From IMG/VR virus record IMGVR_UViG_3300035180_000260, positions 1 to 50,869 of that record: a DNA stretch of 50,869 nucleotides; one strand, given 5' to 3'. Positions 15,734-23,238 of the stretch are shown here, piece by piece (the first letter of the stretch is position 1; the number at the start of each line of letters is the position of its first letter). Position numbers and translations under genes: made by a program. Source of the DNA: a virus. The notes below the pieces were generated by a model. The model worked only from the letters and a program-made list of their open reading frames with translations. It had not been told where the DNA came from and searched no databases.

Positions 15734-15815
15734 CATTTTCTCCAAGTACCGCCGATAGACACATTCCGATCAGTACGCCAACTGCCGAACCGATCCAGAA
15801 TGCAAACCAGCACAT
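15726..15815 (-). CDS. 29-aa single-span membrane protein (DUF3789-like)
   Basis: The whole protein is essentially one membrane helix: MCWFAFWIGSAVGVLIGM, then a short tail ending LGENDD. The GxxxG-like glycines resemble the tiny DUF3789 class of phage membrane proteins. GGTAAGG lies upstream of the ATG and the stop overlaps the lipoprotein start region. With the lipoprotein it forms a two-gene membrane cassette. Its shortness limits certainty, but the composition and coupled overlaps support a real gene. Confidence 0.6.
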   Translation of the reverse strand: MCWFAFWIGSAVGVLIGMCLSAVLGENDD

Positions 15816-15845
15816 TTTGCTTGACCTTACCTTCAGGAGTACGTG
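15810..15845 (-). repeat. Direct repeat copy 2 (relic of VRR-NUC 5' end)
   Basis: Read in one frame this segment codes PRTPEGKVKQNV, nearly the same as the VRR-NUC N terminus at 15444-15479. It is not used in that frame here. It overlaps the end of the 74-aa gene and the start of the 29-aa membrane-protein gene. The pair of repeats brackets the membrane-protein/lipoprotein cassette. Confidence 0.7.
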
Positions 15846-16057
15846 GAAACGCGCTGTTCCAAGGAAAGCACAATTGATTCAATGTCGGATATATCGTCCC
15901 CGATCCGCCGGATTTCCGCATTACTCTCTGCAAGTTGCTCTTCAATTGATTCAAGTCGAAGCGCCAGTTCAAGCGCCAAGTCATCAACCTTCGTGTTGTT
16001 GAAGACAAGTCTCAGAAGTTCGTCTGTACTCAGCGTGTTGTATTCGGTGTAGAGCAT
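15833..16057 (-). CDS. Coiled-coil hypothetical protein, 74 aa
   Basis: The start at 16057 has GGGAG about 6 bp upstream, and the gene follows the nuclease stop by 1 bp. The product begins MLYTEYNTLSTDELLRLVF. It then has a heptad-rich coiled coil (LALRLESIEEQLAESNAEI and onward) to the end. Its last residues (RVSTYS) are encoded by the shifted frame of the VRR-NUC relic, so the natural C terminus may have been altered by the insertion. No family is recognised. Confidence 0.65.
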   Translation of the reverse strand: MLYTEYNTLSTDELLRLVFNNTKVDDLALELALRLESIEEQLAESNAEIRRIGDDISDIESIVLSLEQRVSTYS

Positions 16058-16058
16058 C

Positions 16059-16721
16059 TCAACTCCCACAAAACTCACAGTTGGATTTACCGACAGGGCA
16101 CCACTTCGCACAAAGTCCAGAAGGTTTTGCTTGCCACTTGCCGGTTTCAAATGCGTTTTTCAGGCGTTCGACCCTTGGTAGAAACGCAGCCCAAATTTCA
16201 CCTACTTGGTCACGTGTAAACTCCTCCTTGTCAATGCTTGAGTCTTTGGTCCAGATGAACCCGGTCTTCACTTTTTCGAGGTGCGGGTACATTGTGAAAG
16301 CGATTCCTGCGAACAGCTTGAGTTGGTCCAGGTCGTCCTTACGCTTGCCGGTTTTCCAGTCGAAGATGGCAGCAGATTTCGAGCCGATCACGCCAACGTC
16401 GATCACTGCGCGACACCACGCGTCCTTGCCAAACCACGTAGTCGGTTGGAGATTCTCGTTCAGACACCACTGTTGCTCGACCAGTACTTCGCCGCTGGCA
16501 TTGGCGATGCTGGCCGCTACCGGTTCGAGATTACGCAGGATGTCTGGCAACTTCTTACCGTCACGGATGCGTTCTTCGAGGTGCTTGTGTACGCGCTTTC
16601 CCCACACGATCGCATCCGACTCAGGTCCAGACACAACCTTGTCAACGCGGGTCAACTTATATTGCAGAGGACACTGCTCGAACGAAGTGATTGCGCTGTA
16701 ACTCCATGCTGGTGACGGCAT
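16059..16721 (-). CDS. Cas4/RecB-like PD-(D/E)XK nuclease with Cys cluster, 220 aa
   Basis: The nuclease core shows H45, D108 in VIDVG, FDWKTGK (D121, K123) and Q133 in DDLDQLKLF, which is the RecB motif III arrangement. C17 (SFEQCPLQYKL) plus C204, C208, C215 and C218 at the C terminus resemble the Fe-S ligands of Cas4 and AddB-type nucleases. It is a probable 5'-3' single-strand exonuclease acting in replication or recombination. No cas1, cas2 or CRISPR array is near, so a CRISPR role is not suggested. Confidence 0.87.
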   Translation of the reverse strand: MPSPAWSYSAITSFEQCPLQYKLTRVDKVVSGPESDAIVWGKRVHKHLEERIRDGKKLPDILRNLEPVAASIANASGEVLVEQQWCLNENLQPTTWFGKDAWCRAVIDVGVIGSKSAAIFDWKTGKRKDDLDQLKLFAGIAFTMYPHLEKVKTGFIWTKDSSIDKEEFTRDQVGEIWAAFLPRVERLKNAFETGKWQAKPSGLCAKWCPVGKSNCEFCGS

Positions 16722-16758
16722 AATTGGCCTTTATGTGTTGAGAATACGAAGGTTGATG

Positions 16759-17379
16759 TTACTTCCCGCCACGCACAAGAACCAGAAAATAGCTGTGGAA
16801 AATCCTCGCATGTTTCTGTGTGCCTGCCCTATTCGGGGAAGGTAGCCTATGTTTTGCTGGTAGCACAAACAAGTCTTCCAGCCGGAAACCTTCTGTCTCA
16901 GCCCAAGAAATCACCTTGGCATGGGTGCAGTGCATCTTGTGGTTGTGAATAATGTCTTGGCACTTGAACACCATGACGCCTCCGGGTTTCAGTACCCTGT
17001 ACGCTTCACGTAGCGTGTAGCGGTAGTGTTCTTCCAGTTCATCATACCGCCAATATCCAGCAAAACGGTTTGCCATAATCATCGAACCGTTGCCTTCACG
17101 CTTGGCTCTAACGTAGGTCAAAAACGGCGGGTCAAAAACCACACTTCCCAAGGTTTCCGAAGTAAGAGGCAGCTTGGTACTGCAAGCCTGTTCAACGCCC
17201 TCCACCTGCGGGTCAATATCGAACTTGTATTTGGGCGGCGGCAGGTTCTTCCAGAATTGACCGTTGCCGTAAGTCATATCGCAATCGAATCCGTCAGGGC
17301 AGTGTAGCTTCATAATCCCGCGCAAAATTTCGTCCTGATCGAAATACACGGATCGCACTACTTCAACTTTACCTTCCAA
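16759..17379 (-). CDS. DNA methyltransferase (N6-adenine/N4-cytosine class), 206 aa
   Basis: A TTG start at 17379 is chosen because AAGGA lies about 7 bp upstream. SAM-binding motif I is DMTYGNG (34-40), followed by FDIDP (53-57). Catalytic motif IV is DPPF (83-86), preceded by GSVVF. A later YRVLKPGGVMVFKC strand is typical of class I methyltransferases. There is no target recognition domain of usual size and no partner restriction enzyme, so it is an orphan phage enzyme, probably protecting phage DNA or altering its regulation. The modified base cannot be decided from the motif alone. Confidence 0.85.
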   Translation of the reverse strand: MEGKVEVVRSVYFDQDEILRGIMKLHCPDGFDCDMTYGNGQFWKNLPPPKYKFDIDPQVEGVEQACSTKLPLTSETLGSVVFDPPFLTYVRAKREGNGSMIMANRFAGYWRYDELEEHYRYTLREAYRVLKPGGVMVFKCQDIIHNHKMHCTHAKVISWAETEGFRLEDLFVLPAKHRLPSPNRAGTQKHARIFHSYFLVLVRGGK

Positions 17380-17400
17380 GTTGATGTCCTTTAGTAGTAA

Positions 17401-19263
17401 TCAGCAAGCACCTAGATTTGCCAGTGTGCTACGAACTTCACTCACGTACCGATCGTAGTCGATGTCCAACGGAAACTCACCAAGTTGCATGAGCGCCTTG
17501 GACCCGTCAGACGAAGCTACCTTGTTGCCGTTCTTCTTGTAAACGATCGGGCCGGGTGACTGCGTACTATAGTACCACCTAACAACCTTGCCTAGATAGT
17601 TGTTGTCCTGCATACCGCCACCGGACACGGTGCGAACGACCAGGAACATAGTTACGTCGTCACAATCTCGCACGAACGCCTCTACGTCTGCGCCTGATGT
17701 CAAGTAAGCTACTGCCGCTTCGGAGACTATAGTCGCAGTGGGGTTCTTCATCAACCCTGGTTCGGCGAATGCACCCTTGCGCTTGACTGACCCATCAGTC
17801 TTGATAGCGACATAGTTGTTCACATCCCGCGAATGTAGCGCCCGGTACTCGGTGTCCTCAAGGTTGAACCCGGTCAAGTTCTGCCACCATTGGGTGACGA
17901 TCTCCATGTCCTGCACACGTTCGACCGGGCACTTGATGACGATACCGTCAGTGTTCGCAGATACCACCGGGATGCTGTTCGACTCCAGCTTCTCTATGAG
18001 CATGAGCAGAGCGAGTTGTCCGGTGATGGTTGTCTGGATCAGCAGGTGAGGTGAGTACAGTACGCTGTATGGGCTGCCGAACTTGCCATACGAGCCGTTC
18101 AGGTTGAGCTTCTTACTATCGACGCTGAGTTTCTCTTTAGCGTACTCGGCCCTGAGTTCTTCGAGTTCTGCGCTGTCCCCGGTAGAAGTCTTTTCCAACT
18201 GTGCGATCTTGGCAGCGAGCTTGGCGCAATTCGCCTTTGACGCCACCCTACCGTGGTAAATCTCCGAGTACACGTCAAGAAACTCTTCCCCGATGTGCAG
18301 CGGGTACAACCGCTGACCAATGATGATACTCGGGTAGTAAGACGTTACGTCGTAATCACGAAGGACGAACGTCCCATCAACCACGTGCGATACCTTGTTC
18401 TCGCTCGAATGAAGCCCACCGATGCCCATGCGGTACTCACTTCTGCCGATGGTGACTTTCCTGCCATCCAGTGTTGCTGGCAGCTTCACCACACCCTTTT
18501 CGTCTACGGAAAACTCAGTGTCAAGAACATCCGTGAAGATTTCCTGCAATGGCGCAGTTCTGAACTTCATCCACTCTGGAGCGCGGTACTTGAACGGCGT
18601 CGTGTTGATAGCGGGCTTACTGAGTCGTGAACCGCGTATCTTCTCGATCTCGCTGCGTATGACTGCTTCGGCGATCTGAGCATCTGACTTCGACCGCAGG
18701 TCTTGCCCGTACTGTTCGCTCATCTGTTCACGCAGCTTGATCTGTCCTACGAGCTTGTTGTGCAAGTCGATCGTAGTATCAAGGTCGTTGATGCAGTACT
18801 CACGCAAGGTCGCTCGATCAGCTTCAGAAATACTGGCGTCAGGTTCGATCGGCAAGTCTTGCAGCTTGGGACTGTGCATCCGTCCGCCATACAGTTTCAA
18901 ACTAACTTGCACCCCAGGTGCCACGTCATACAGGTCGATATGGTTGAGTTGCGGGATACGAACGGTGTACCGCTTCTCGAAATTCCACGGGGTTGCCTGC
19001 TCGTTCAGGATCAAGTAATCCGAAGCCTGCTTTAGTTCTACGTTGTCGGCCCCTGCAAGCGCCAGCGTTATGATAGGCACGTCGTAGTTACGGCTGTTGA
19101 AACCCACCAACTCGAAGTTCTGCATCACGTAGGCGAGCCGCCTACGGTCAAGATCGTGGCCCGGATACATCTCGAAGTAGTGGGTCTTCTTGTTGTCGAT
19201 GGCGCGGAACATCACGAGGAAATAGTCGCGGTAACATTCCACGTCGAAAGCTATACGCTTCAT
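17401..19263 (-). CDS. Family B DNA polymerase with proofreading domain, 620 aa
   Basis: The exonuclease motifs are FDVEC (D7, E9), VGFNSRNYD (N56, D61) and YCINDLDTT (D160, D162). The polymerase motifs are DYDVTSYYPS (motif A, D305), KKLNLNGSYGKFG (motif B, 384-396) and SANTDG (motif C, D439). Motif C is the variant with Asn in place of the first Asp of DTDS. The gap between motifs A and B, about 75 residues, is too short for a large protein-priming insertion, so priming by the phage primase-helicase is expected. This is the compact form found in some phages of Proteobacteria and Firmicutes. The start overlaps the winged-helix gene stop as ATGA. Confidence 0.93.
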   Translation of the reverse strand: MKRIAFDVECYRDYFLVMFRAIDNKKTHYFEMYPGHDLDRRRLAYVMQNFELVGFNSRNYDVPIITLALAGADNVELKQASDYLILNEQATPWNFEKRYTVRIPQLNHIDLYDVAPGVQVSLKLYGGRMHSPKLQDLPIEPDASISEADRATLREYCINDLDTTIDLHNKLVGQIKLREQMSEQYGQDLRSKSDAQIAEAVIRSEIEKIRGSRLSKPAINTTPFKYRAPEWMKFRTAPLQEIFTDVLDTEFSVDEKGVVKLPATLDGRKVTIGRSEYRMGIGGLHSSENKVSHVVDGTFVLRDYDVTSYYPSIIIGQRLYPLHIGEEFLDVYSEIYHGRVASKANCAKLAAKIAQLEKTSTGDSAELEELRAEYAKEKLSVDSKKLNLNGSYGKFGSPYSVLYSPHLLIQTTITGQLALLMLIEKLESNSIPVVSANTDGIVIKCPVERVQDMEIVTQWWQNLTGFNLEDTEYRALHSRDVNNYVAIKTDGSVKRKGAFAEPGLMKNPTATIVSEAAVAYLTSGADVEAFVRDCDDVTMFLVVRTVSGGGMQDNNYLGKVVRWYYSTQSPGPIVYKKNGNKVASSDGSKALMQLGEFPLDIDYDRYVSEVRSTLANLGAC

Positions 19264-19664
19264 GATGGCATCCCATGTTCTGTGTCATTGGCTTTACGCC
19301 TTACGGCGGTGATCCTCAACAGATGGTCAATGGACTGCCGCGCCTTTTGGCGCTGCTGGTACTTGTCTTCATAGTACCCAACGCTCTCCTTCCATCGCTT
19401 GCATACTTCTGCGTTGGAGTACGGCTTTGGCTTGCGCTTGTTCGGACCAGGTGTGAACGAATAGATTGGCGTAGGCGATCCTGGGAAATTGCGTTGCCAG
19501 TCGGAAACGCGGATCAGTCCGGCTTCGCGCAATGCGGTTAGAACGCCGCTTGAGACCAGAGTGCGTTCAGAAATGTGTGCCACTTCTGCAATTTCCTTAG
19601 CCGACATATCACCGTGCTCGTCGAGCGCGAACATTACGCGGCGCATTGAGGGTGTGATTTTCAT
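19260..19664 (-). CDS. Winged-helix DNA-binding protein, 134 aa
   Basis: Starting at 19664 the product reads MKITPSMRRVMFALDEHG, then MSAKEIAEVAHISERTLVSS, a helix-turn-helix, and TALREAGLIRVSDWQR with a wing. The C-terminal half (RKPKPYSNAEVCKRWKESV) is basic and helical. The longer frame upstream overlaps the neighbouring gene and is less likely. It may be a replication accessory factor or a regulator. It is translated immediately before the polymerase, overlapping it by 4 bp. Confidence 0.7.
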   Translation of the reverse strand: MKITPSMRRVMFALDEHGDMSAKEIAEVAHISERTLVSSGVLTALREAGLIRVSDWQRNFPGSPTPIYSFTPGPNKRKPKPYSNAEVCKRWKESVGYYEDKYQQRQKARQSIDHLLRITAVRRKANDTEHGMPS

Positions 19665-19666
19665 GT

Positions 19667-20167
19667 TCAGGTATCCAGAAATGTCAGCAAGTGAAGCTCG
19701 CACCCAGGATATAGCTTCTCAATCTTCCGATAGAGCACCTTCCCACTATACGATAAATCGTCGAACCCACACTGCCAGTACCGGCCCTCTGATTCATTCC
19801 AACCAGACCAGCCGGTCGTGCCAATCACAATGGCAGCCAAATAGCCCCGTGACAGGTAACGGCCGATGTCCCGTCCATCGGCATCGTGCATACGCGGAAA
19901 ATGGTACTCATTCCAGGCTTCGATGGCTTCAGCAGAATCGTAGTTTCCTGCATATACCGGCTGAGGGCGGCGATCATCGCCAACGAGCGATTCATTCAGC
20001 AGATCAGTGATTTCACCACCGCAACAAACGCTGAACCGGTCATCAAATTCACGATTGTCACAAACTACCAGCTTCACCACCATACCGCCCTCGTTTGTGT
20101 TTTTCCACGATGGATTGTCAACAGGGAAATTGACCCATCCTGAAACGCGCGTACTACGACGTTTCAT
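19667..20167 (-). CDS. Hypothetical protein, 166 aa
   Basis: AAGGAG lies 6 bp before the ATG. The sequence mixes charged and aromatic residues, with Trp-rich patches (GTTGWSGWNESEGRYWQCG). There is a Cys pair, VCCGG, near residue 48. No signal, membrane segment or known motif is seen. It is followed 2 bp later by the winged-helix gene, so it is part of the polymerase transcript. The function is unknown. Confidence 0.6.
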   Translation of the reverse strand: MKRRSTRVSGWVNFPVDNPSWKNTNEGGMVVKLVVCDNREFDDRFSVCCGGEITDLLNESLVGDDRRPQPVYAGNYDSAEAIEAWNEYHFPRMHDADGRDIGRYLSRGYLAAIVIGTTGWSGWNESEGRYWQCGFDDLSYSGKVLYRKIEKLYPGCELHLLTFLDT

Positions 20168-20179
20168 TGTTCACTCCTT

Positions 20180-20401
20180 CTATAGAAGTTTCGACAGCGC
20201 AGATTGCACCGCAGCTTTAGTGCTGCGCACACCATCCTCATATCCTTCAGCATACACATCACGCAGCGCCATGTGTACCAGGTTAGCAGATCGTAAGTTT
20301 GGTAACCGTAGTGTATAAGTTGATGTGCTGGTTTCGTAAACGGCAACCCCGGCTTCATCCTCGACAGGCCCTTCCCAACTAAATTTAACTTGGTCTTTCA
20401 T
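20180..20401 (-). CDS. Small hypothetical protein, 73 aa
   Basis: The start overlaps the stop of the upstream gene (ATGA). The first half is beta-rich (VAVYETSTSTYTLRLP) and the second half is helical with regularly spaced Ala (EGYEDGVRSTKAAVQSALSK). No family is recognised. Its coupled position in the early operon supports expression. Confidence 0.55.
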   Translation of the reverse strand: MKDQVKFSWEGPVEDEAGVAVYETSTSTYTLRLPNLRSANLVHMALRDVYAEGYEDGVRSTKAAVQSALSKLL

Positions 20402-20841
20402 TTCAACTCCTTCTTCACTGCTGCTTGTTTTGCTACGGCCTCGACTTCTGCCGCTTCGGTAGAAGATAGACGCCTGAACTGATTACCGTCGCATCCCCAC
20501 AAGTCACCAGTCTCCAAGTCAACAAACGCCCACTTGGCGGGGCAATGCGTGTTCAGCTTGATCTCTGCCGCACCATACAGGCTCGGCACATCTCGACCAG
20601 ACACTAGACGGATAGTAGTCCCCGCTGTTGCAGGGTCAGGGATTTCCGCAATGGCCTTGGCCCTGAAATAGTGAACCCACATAGACCCGGTGAGCCGACC
20701 GCCTCGCTTCCTTCCGTCGGCGTATTCCCACTTCACATTGAATCCCGTTCCCATCTGCTTACCAAAGCCGGTGACACGGCGCGGTGCTGTCTTGAACCGG
20801 AAAACCGCACCCGGTTTGATCTGCTCGATTGCTACAGCCAT
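20398..20841 (-). CDS. Hypothetical protein, SH3-like fold possible, 147 aa
   Basis: A strong AAGGAG lies upstream of the ATG. The N terminus MAVAIEQIKPGAVFRFKTAP resembles small beta-barrel phage proteins. Further on are a basic GRKRGGRLTG patch and AFVDLETGDLWG, which is common in phage small proteins. The 5' end, including the ribosome site, has a partial copy at 21565-21620. The function is unknown. Confidence 0.6.
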   Translation of the reverse strand: MAVAIEQIKPGAVFRFKTAPRRVTGFGKQMGTGFNVKWEYADGRKRGGRLTGSMWVHYFRAKAIAEIPDPATAGTTIRLVSGRDVPSLYGAAEIKLNTHCPAKWAFVDLETGDLWGCDGNQFRRLSSTEAAEVEAVAKQAAVKKELK

Positions 20842-20842
20842 T

Positions 20843-21006
20843 TCAAACTCCTTTTGGTGTTAATTGGATCGCGTCCAGATCACAACGTCCGATGATTGGT
20901 CGCTCTCGTAGTGCGCTCTTGAGGTAGCTTGCAGTAGAACAAGGGTAGCCGCGCTCGTCGAATCCGATACAATGCGCTCCTGTCGTCGCAACATCTCGGC
21001 TTCCAT
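20843..21006 (-). pseudogene. Broken paralogue of the 96-aa gene at 22922-23212
   Basis: One frame codes TGAHCIGFDERGYPCSTASY and continues to CDLDAIQLTP, almost identical to the C-terminal 44 residues of the intact gene at 22922-23212. The N-terminal half is absent. The only nearby ATG with a ribosome-site-like GAGAGAAAG (21006) reads a different frame. The matching frame has no plausible start except one deep inside the upstream gene. It is therefore most likely a truncated, non-functional duplicate. Confidence 0.6.
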
Positions 21007-21029
21007 CTTTCTCTCTTTTCTGTCTTGAC

Positions 21030-21524
21030 TCACGCGGCCACCACTGTGTATGTGGGGCAACAACTCTCATCATTTCTGATCCAGCACGGCTCATCCTCCA
21101 CGCAATCAATCCACGCGCGCGCTTCCTCTATGGATGCGAACTTCATTGGCTCGCGGCCCATATCATCCATGACTAGGCTGCTTGCCTCTGACCCGCCGTA
21201 GAAGTAGCTTGTTTCCAGGATGAAGAACGGCCCATCGTCGCCCTCTTCTGCTTCTTGAACAAAGGTTACCCCGCGGACGTTGGCGGTATGCACGACGGCA
21301 TCCAAGCCGCTTACGCCATCGAACTTAAGCCACTCCGCCAAATCGTCAATGTCATTGGCAAACTCGGCGTAAGTGTTGTCGCCATCGCCATGCTGTATGA
21401 CGTAGCAGCCATCAAGTTGCCACGCCTTGACCCATCCGTAATCGCTTCCAGCCGCCGCCACATATTCGGCAACCGGCTCAATGCCATCCTTGATAAGATC
21501 GTCAACTGCTTGATATGCTTCCAT
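21030..21524 (-). CDS. Acidic hypothetical protein, 164 aa
   Basis: GGAGAGAAAG precedes the ATG. The product is acidic, with many Asp and Glu residues (GDGDNTYAEFANDIDDLAEW). It contains LETSYFYGGSEASSLVM and EPMKFASIEEARAWIDC, a pattern seen in small phage proteins with an alpha/beta domain. No catalytic motif is evident. A DNA mimic role is conceivable from its charge but unsupported. Its 5' leader (GAGAGAAAGATGGAAGC) recurs at 21001-21017. Confidence 0.6.
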   Translation of the reverse strand: MEAYQAVDDLIKDGIEPVAEYVAAAGSDYGWVKAWQLDGCYVIQHGDGDNTYAEFANDIDDLAEWLKFDGVSGLDAVVHTANVRGVTFVQEAEEGDDGPFFILETSYFYGGSEASSLVMDDMGREPMKFASIEEARAWIDCVEDEPCWIRNDESCCPTYTVVAA

Positions 21525-21606
21525 CTTTCTCTCCTAGTCCCTTACCCAAAGGCGCGGGCGACGGCACAGCGCCGTCCAGCTTCATTTGTTCGATTGATAC
21601 AGCCAT
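21502..21606 (-). pseudogene. Truncated copy of the 147-aa gene start, 34 codons
   Basis: The ATG at 21606 with its GGAGCTTG leader opens MAVSIEQMKLDGAVPSPAP, closely matching MAVAIEQIKPGAVF of the gene at 20398-20841. The similarity stops after about 13 codons and the frame ends at 21502, overlapping the next gene. It looks like the residue of a duplication and deletion, though a leader-peptide role cannot be excluded. Confidence 0.55.
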
Positions 21607-21635
21607 TTCAAGCTCCTTTCTATTGTCAAATCTTG

Positions 21636-21938
21636 CTAGTCAAAACCCTGTCGTATACACCGCGCCAAGTCGCGCATTGTTTGCCCCATAGGGCTAGATT
21701 CATGCCAAGTCCCTATACCGCAAGGACCTCTACGCGCGGCATTGTCACCATCTTTGAACGGCTTGCCTTCGATCATTGATGCGATTCGCTCACGGGTATC
21801 CGACTCTACCGCAGCAACCAAGGCGTCCAGATCGTCGAGTGATACAACACGCAGCGTTTCTCCGTGTTGGAACTGGATTTCTTTACAGTTGGCCCATTTC
21901 TTTATTAGGCACGCTAACCTATATGATGTTTCAGACAT
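21636..21938 (-). CDS. Hypothetical protein, 100 aa
   Basis: The start at 21938 is chosen for the GAGG about 7 bp upstream. It gives MSETSYRLACLIKKWANCKE, then a helical LDDLDALVAAVESDTRERIA stretch and a Gly/Arg-rich C terminus with GIGTWHESSPMGQTMRDLAR. No domain is recognised. A terminator-like hairpin lies upstream, between it and the deaminase gene. Confidence 0.6.
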   Translation of the reverse strand: MSETSYRLACLIKKWANCKEIQFQHGETLRVVSLDDLDALVAAVESDTRERIASMIEGKPFKDGDNAARRGPCGIGTWHESSPMGQTMRDLARCIRQGFD

Positions 21939-21951
21939 AGTTTTATCCTCA

Positions 21952-21976
21952 GAGAAAATCCGCCACAAAGGGCGGA
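21952..21976 (-). terminator. Small intrinsic terminator after dCMP deaminase
   Basis: On the minus strand TCCGCC and GGCGGA pair around a 6-base loop and are followed by TTTTCTC. The 6-bp GC-rich stem with a short U tract sits 5 bp after the deaminase stop. It is probably a partial terminator within the long operon. Confidence 0.55.
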
Positions 21977-21981
21977 AACAG

Positions 21982-22419
21982 TTATTGCTTACTCCTAAGC
22001 TCAAACATAACCCCCGCCTCCGCGAACATCGCGGACGCACTGCGCATATCCGCTTCCCACCGGCCACTGAACTGTTCATCGGGGATTTGCGCAACCACAC
22101 GGGCAATGCCAGCCTGTACGATCTTGGCCGCGCAACGCGCACACGGAGGGTGTGTCACGTAGATGGTGCATCCTTCCACCGGGCGGCTGGCAAACAGCAA
22201 TGCGTTTTCCTCGGCGTGGATGGTGCGTCGCAATTTCTCATCGCGGTCGAACAGTGTTTCGTCCGAATCGACCACGCATCTCGGAAACCCGTTATATCCA
22301 AGCGAAACAACCCGGTGCTTGTCATCAACAATCACTGCGCCAACGCCAGTGCTAGGGTCTTTGCTCCATGCAGCGACCAGTGCCGCCAAATTCGACATAC
22401 GTTGATCCCATTTATTCAC
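21982..22419 (-). CDS. dCMP/cytidine deaminase family protein, 145 aa
   Basis: The zinc and catalytic motifs are complete: TIHAEENALLF (H68, E70) and HPPCARCAAKIVQAG (C93, C96). TGVGAVIVDDKHRVVSLGYN is the expected substrate-side strand. The length fits phage dCMP deaminase, which makes dUMP for dTTP synthesis. No thymidylate synthase is visible in this window, so the product would feed the host enzyme. Confidence 0.92.
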   Translation of the reverse strand: MNKWDQRMSNLAALVAAWSKDPSTGVGAVIVDDKHRVVSLGYNGFPRCVVDSDETLFDRDEKLRRTIHAEENALLFASRPVEGCTIYVTHPPCARCAAKIVQAGIARVVAQIPDEQFSGRWEADMRSASAMFAEAGVMFELRSKQ

Positions 22420-22430
22420 GTGACCCCCTT

Positions 22431-22727
22431 CTACATCATGTAGACAACGACGCGCTTTGCTTTTTCAATGCGCTGTCTTATTGCATTGATGTGGTCATTA
22501 ACTATCTGCCTTCTTGCTCCAGCAGCTTCGGCGCTCTCAAAAACCCCGTCCTTGTGACTTTCAACCCATGCGATGTAGCGGGCGATGGCAGCTTTTGCAT
22601 TTGCGCCGTGCAGCCGATCATTGACAACGCCATCATCGGTGGTCATGCACATATAGGTGATATGTGTTGGCGTTTGCCACAGATCAAACGGTTTATCATC
22701 AATCGTCAAATGAAGGTTGTCACTCAT
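22431..22727 (-). CDS. Hypothetical protein, 98 aa
   Basis: AGGAGTGGAGA precedes the ATG, inside the end of the upstream zinc-finger gene. The N-terminal half is beta-rich (LHLTIDDKPFDLWQTPTHIT). The C-terminal half is a charged helix (RQIVNDHINAIRQRIEKAKR). No family is recognised. Confidence 0.55.
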   Translation of the reverse strand: MSDNLHLTIDDKPFDLWQTPTHITYMCMTTDDGVVNDRLHGANAKAAIARYIAWVESHKDGVFESAEAAGARRQIVNDHINAIRQRIEKAKRVVVYMM

Positions 22728-22917
22728 TCTCCACTCCTATGTGATGTTGCATTTTCGTCTTAATCCCATAGTCTCGCGGTTCAGTTACACCGGTTACGGT
22801 TCCACATATATCGCACTTCCCAACATGCCAGCACGATTCCCGATGGTAGTGGCGACCATACTTCTCACCGCATGAAGCGCAGACCCATTCGATGTTGCGT
22901 TGATCCTGTTTACGCAT
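22720..22917 (-). CDS. Small zinc-ribbon protein, 65 aa
   Basis: Two CxxC knuckles are visible: WVCASCGEKYG and WHVGKCDICGTVTGV, with histidines between them (RHYHRESCWH). This makes a treble-clef or zinc-ribbon fold likely. AAGGAG lies 7 bp before the ATG and is part of the preceding gene's stop region. It may bind nucleic acid or protein. No further assignment is possible. Confidence 0.65.
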   Translation of the reverse strand: MRKQDQRNIEWVCASCGEKYGRHYHRESCWHVGKCDICGTVTGVTEPRDYGIKTKMQHHIGVENE

Positions 22918-22921
22918 ATTG

Positions 22922-23212
22922 CTACTCCTTGCAATTTGAAGGCGCTACTATCGGTGTCAACAGGATCGCGTCCAGATCACAACGTCCGACGACTGGTCGC
23001 TCTCGTAGCGCACCCTTGAGGTAGCTGGCAGTAGAACAAGGGTAGCCGTGCTTATCGAATCCGATACAATGCGCTCCTGTCTTCGAAACGGCGACCACCA
23101 GCCAGCTTTCAGTACCGGGGCTTTTCCTACCACCCTTAGCCGGGTAAATGTTTCCAGGTACAACATCGCTATTCTCCTCTACTGTTGCCAATAAATTGCT
23201 GTCAAATCGCAT
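22922..23212 (-). CDS. Hypothetical small beta-rich protein, 96 aa (intact paralogue)
   Basis: AAGGGGA precedes the ATG. The N-terminal part contains DVVPGNIYPAKGGRKSPG and WLVVAVSKTGAHCIGFD, a pattern of small SH3-like phage proteins. The C terminus is CDLDAILLTP and a short tail. The last half has a close second copy at 20843-20992, about 2 kb downstream in the operon. The function is unknown. Confidence 0.65.
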   Translation of the reverse strand: MRFDSNLLATVEENSDVVPGNIYPAKGGRKSPGTESWLVVAVSKTGAHCIGFDKHGYPCSTASYLKGALRERPVVGRCDLDAILLTPIVAPSNCKE

Positions 23213-23238
23213 TATTAGGTCCCCTTCGATCGCCCCAT

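Noticed and set aside
16059-16721. Cas4-like nuclease as part of a CRISPR system
   Set aside because: No cas1, cas2 or other cas gene and no repeat-spacer array was seen anywhere in the window; such nucleases are common phage replication proteins.
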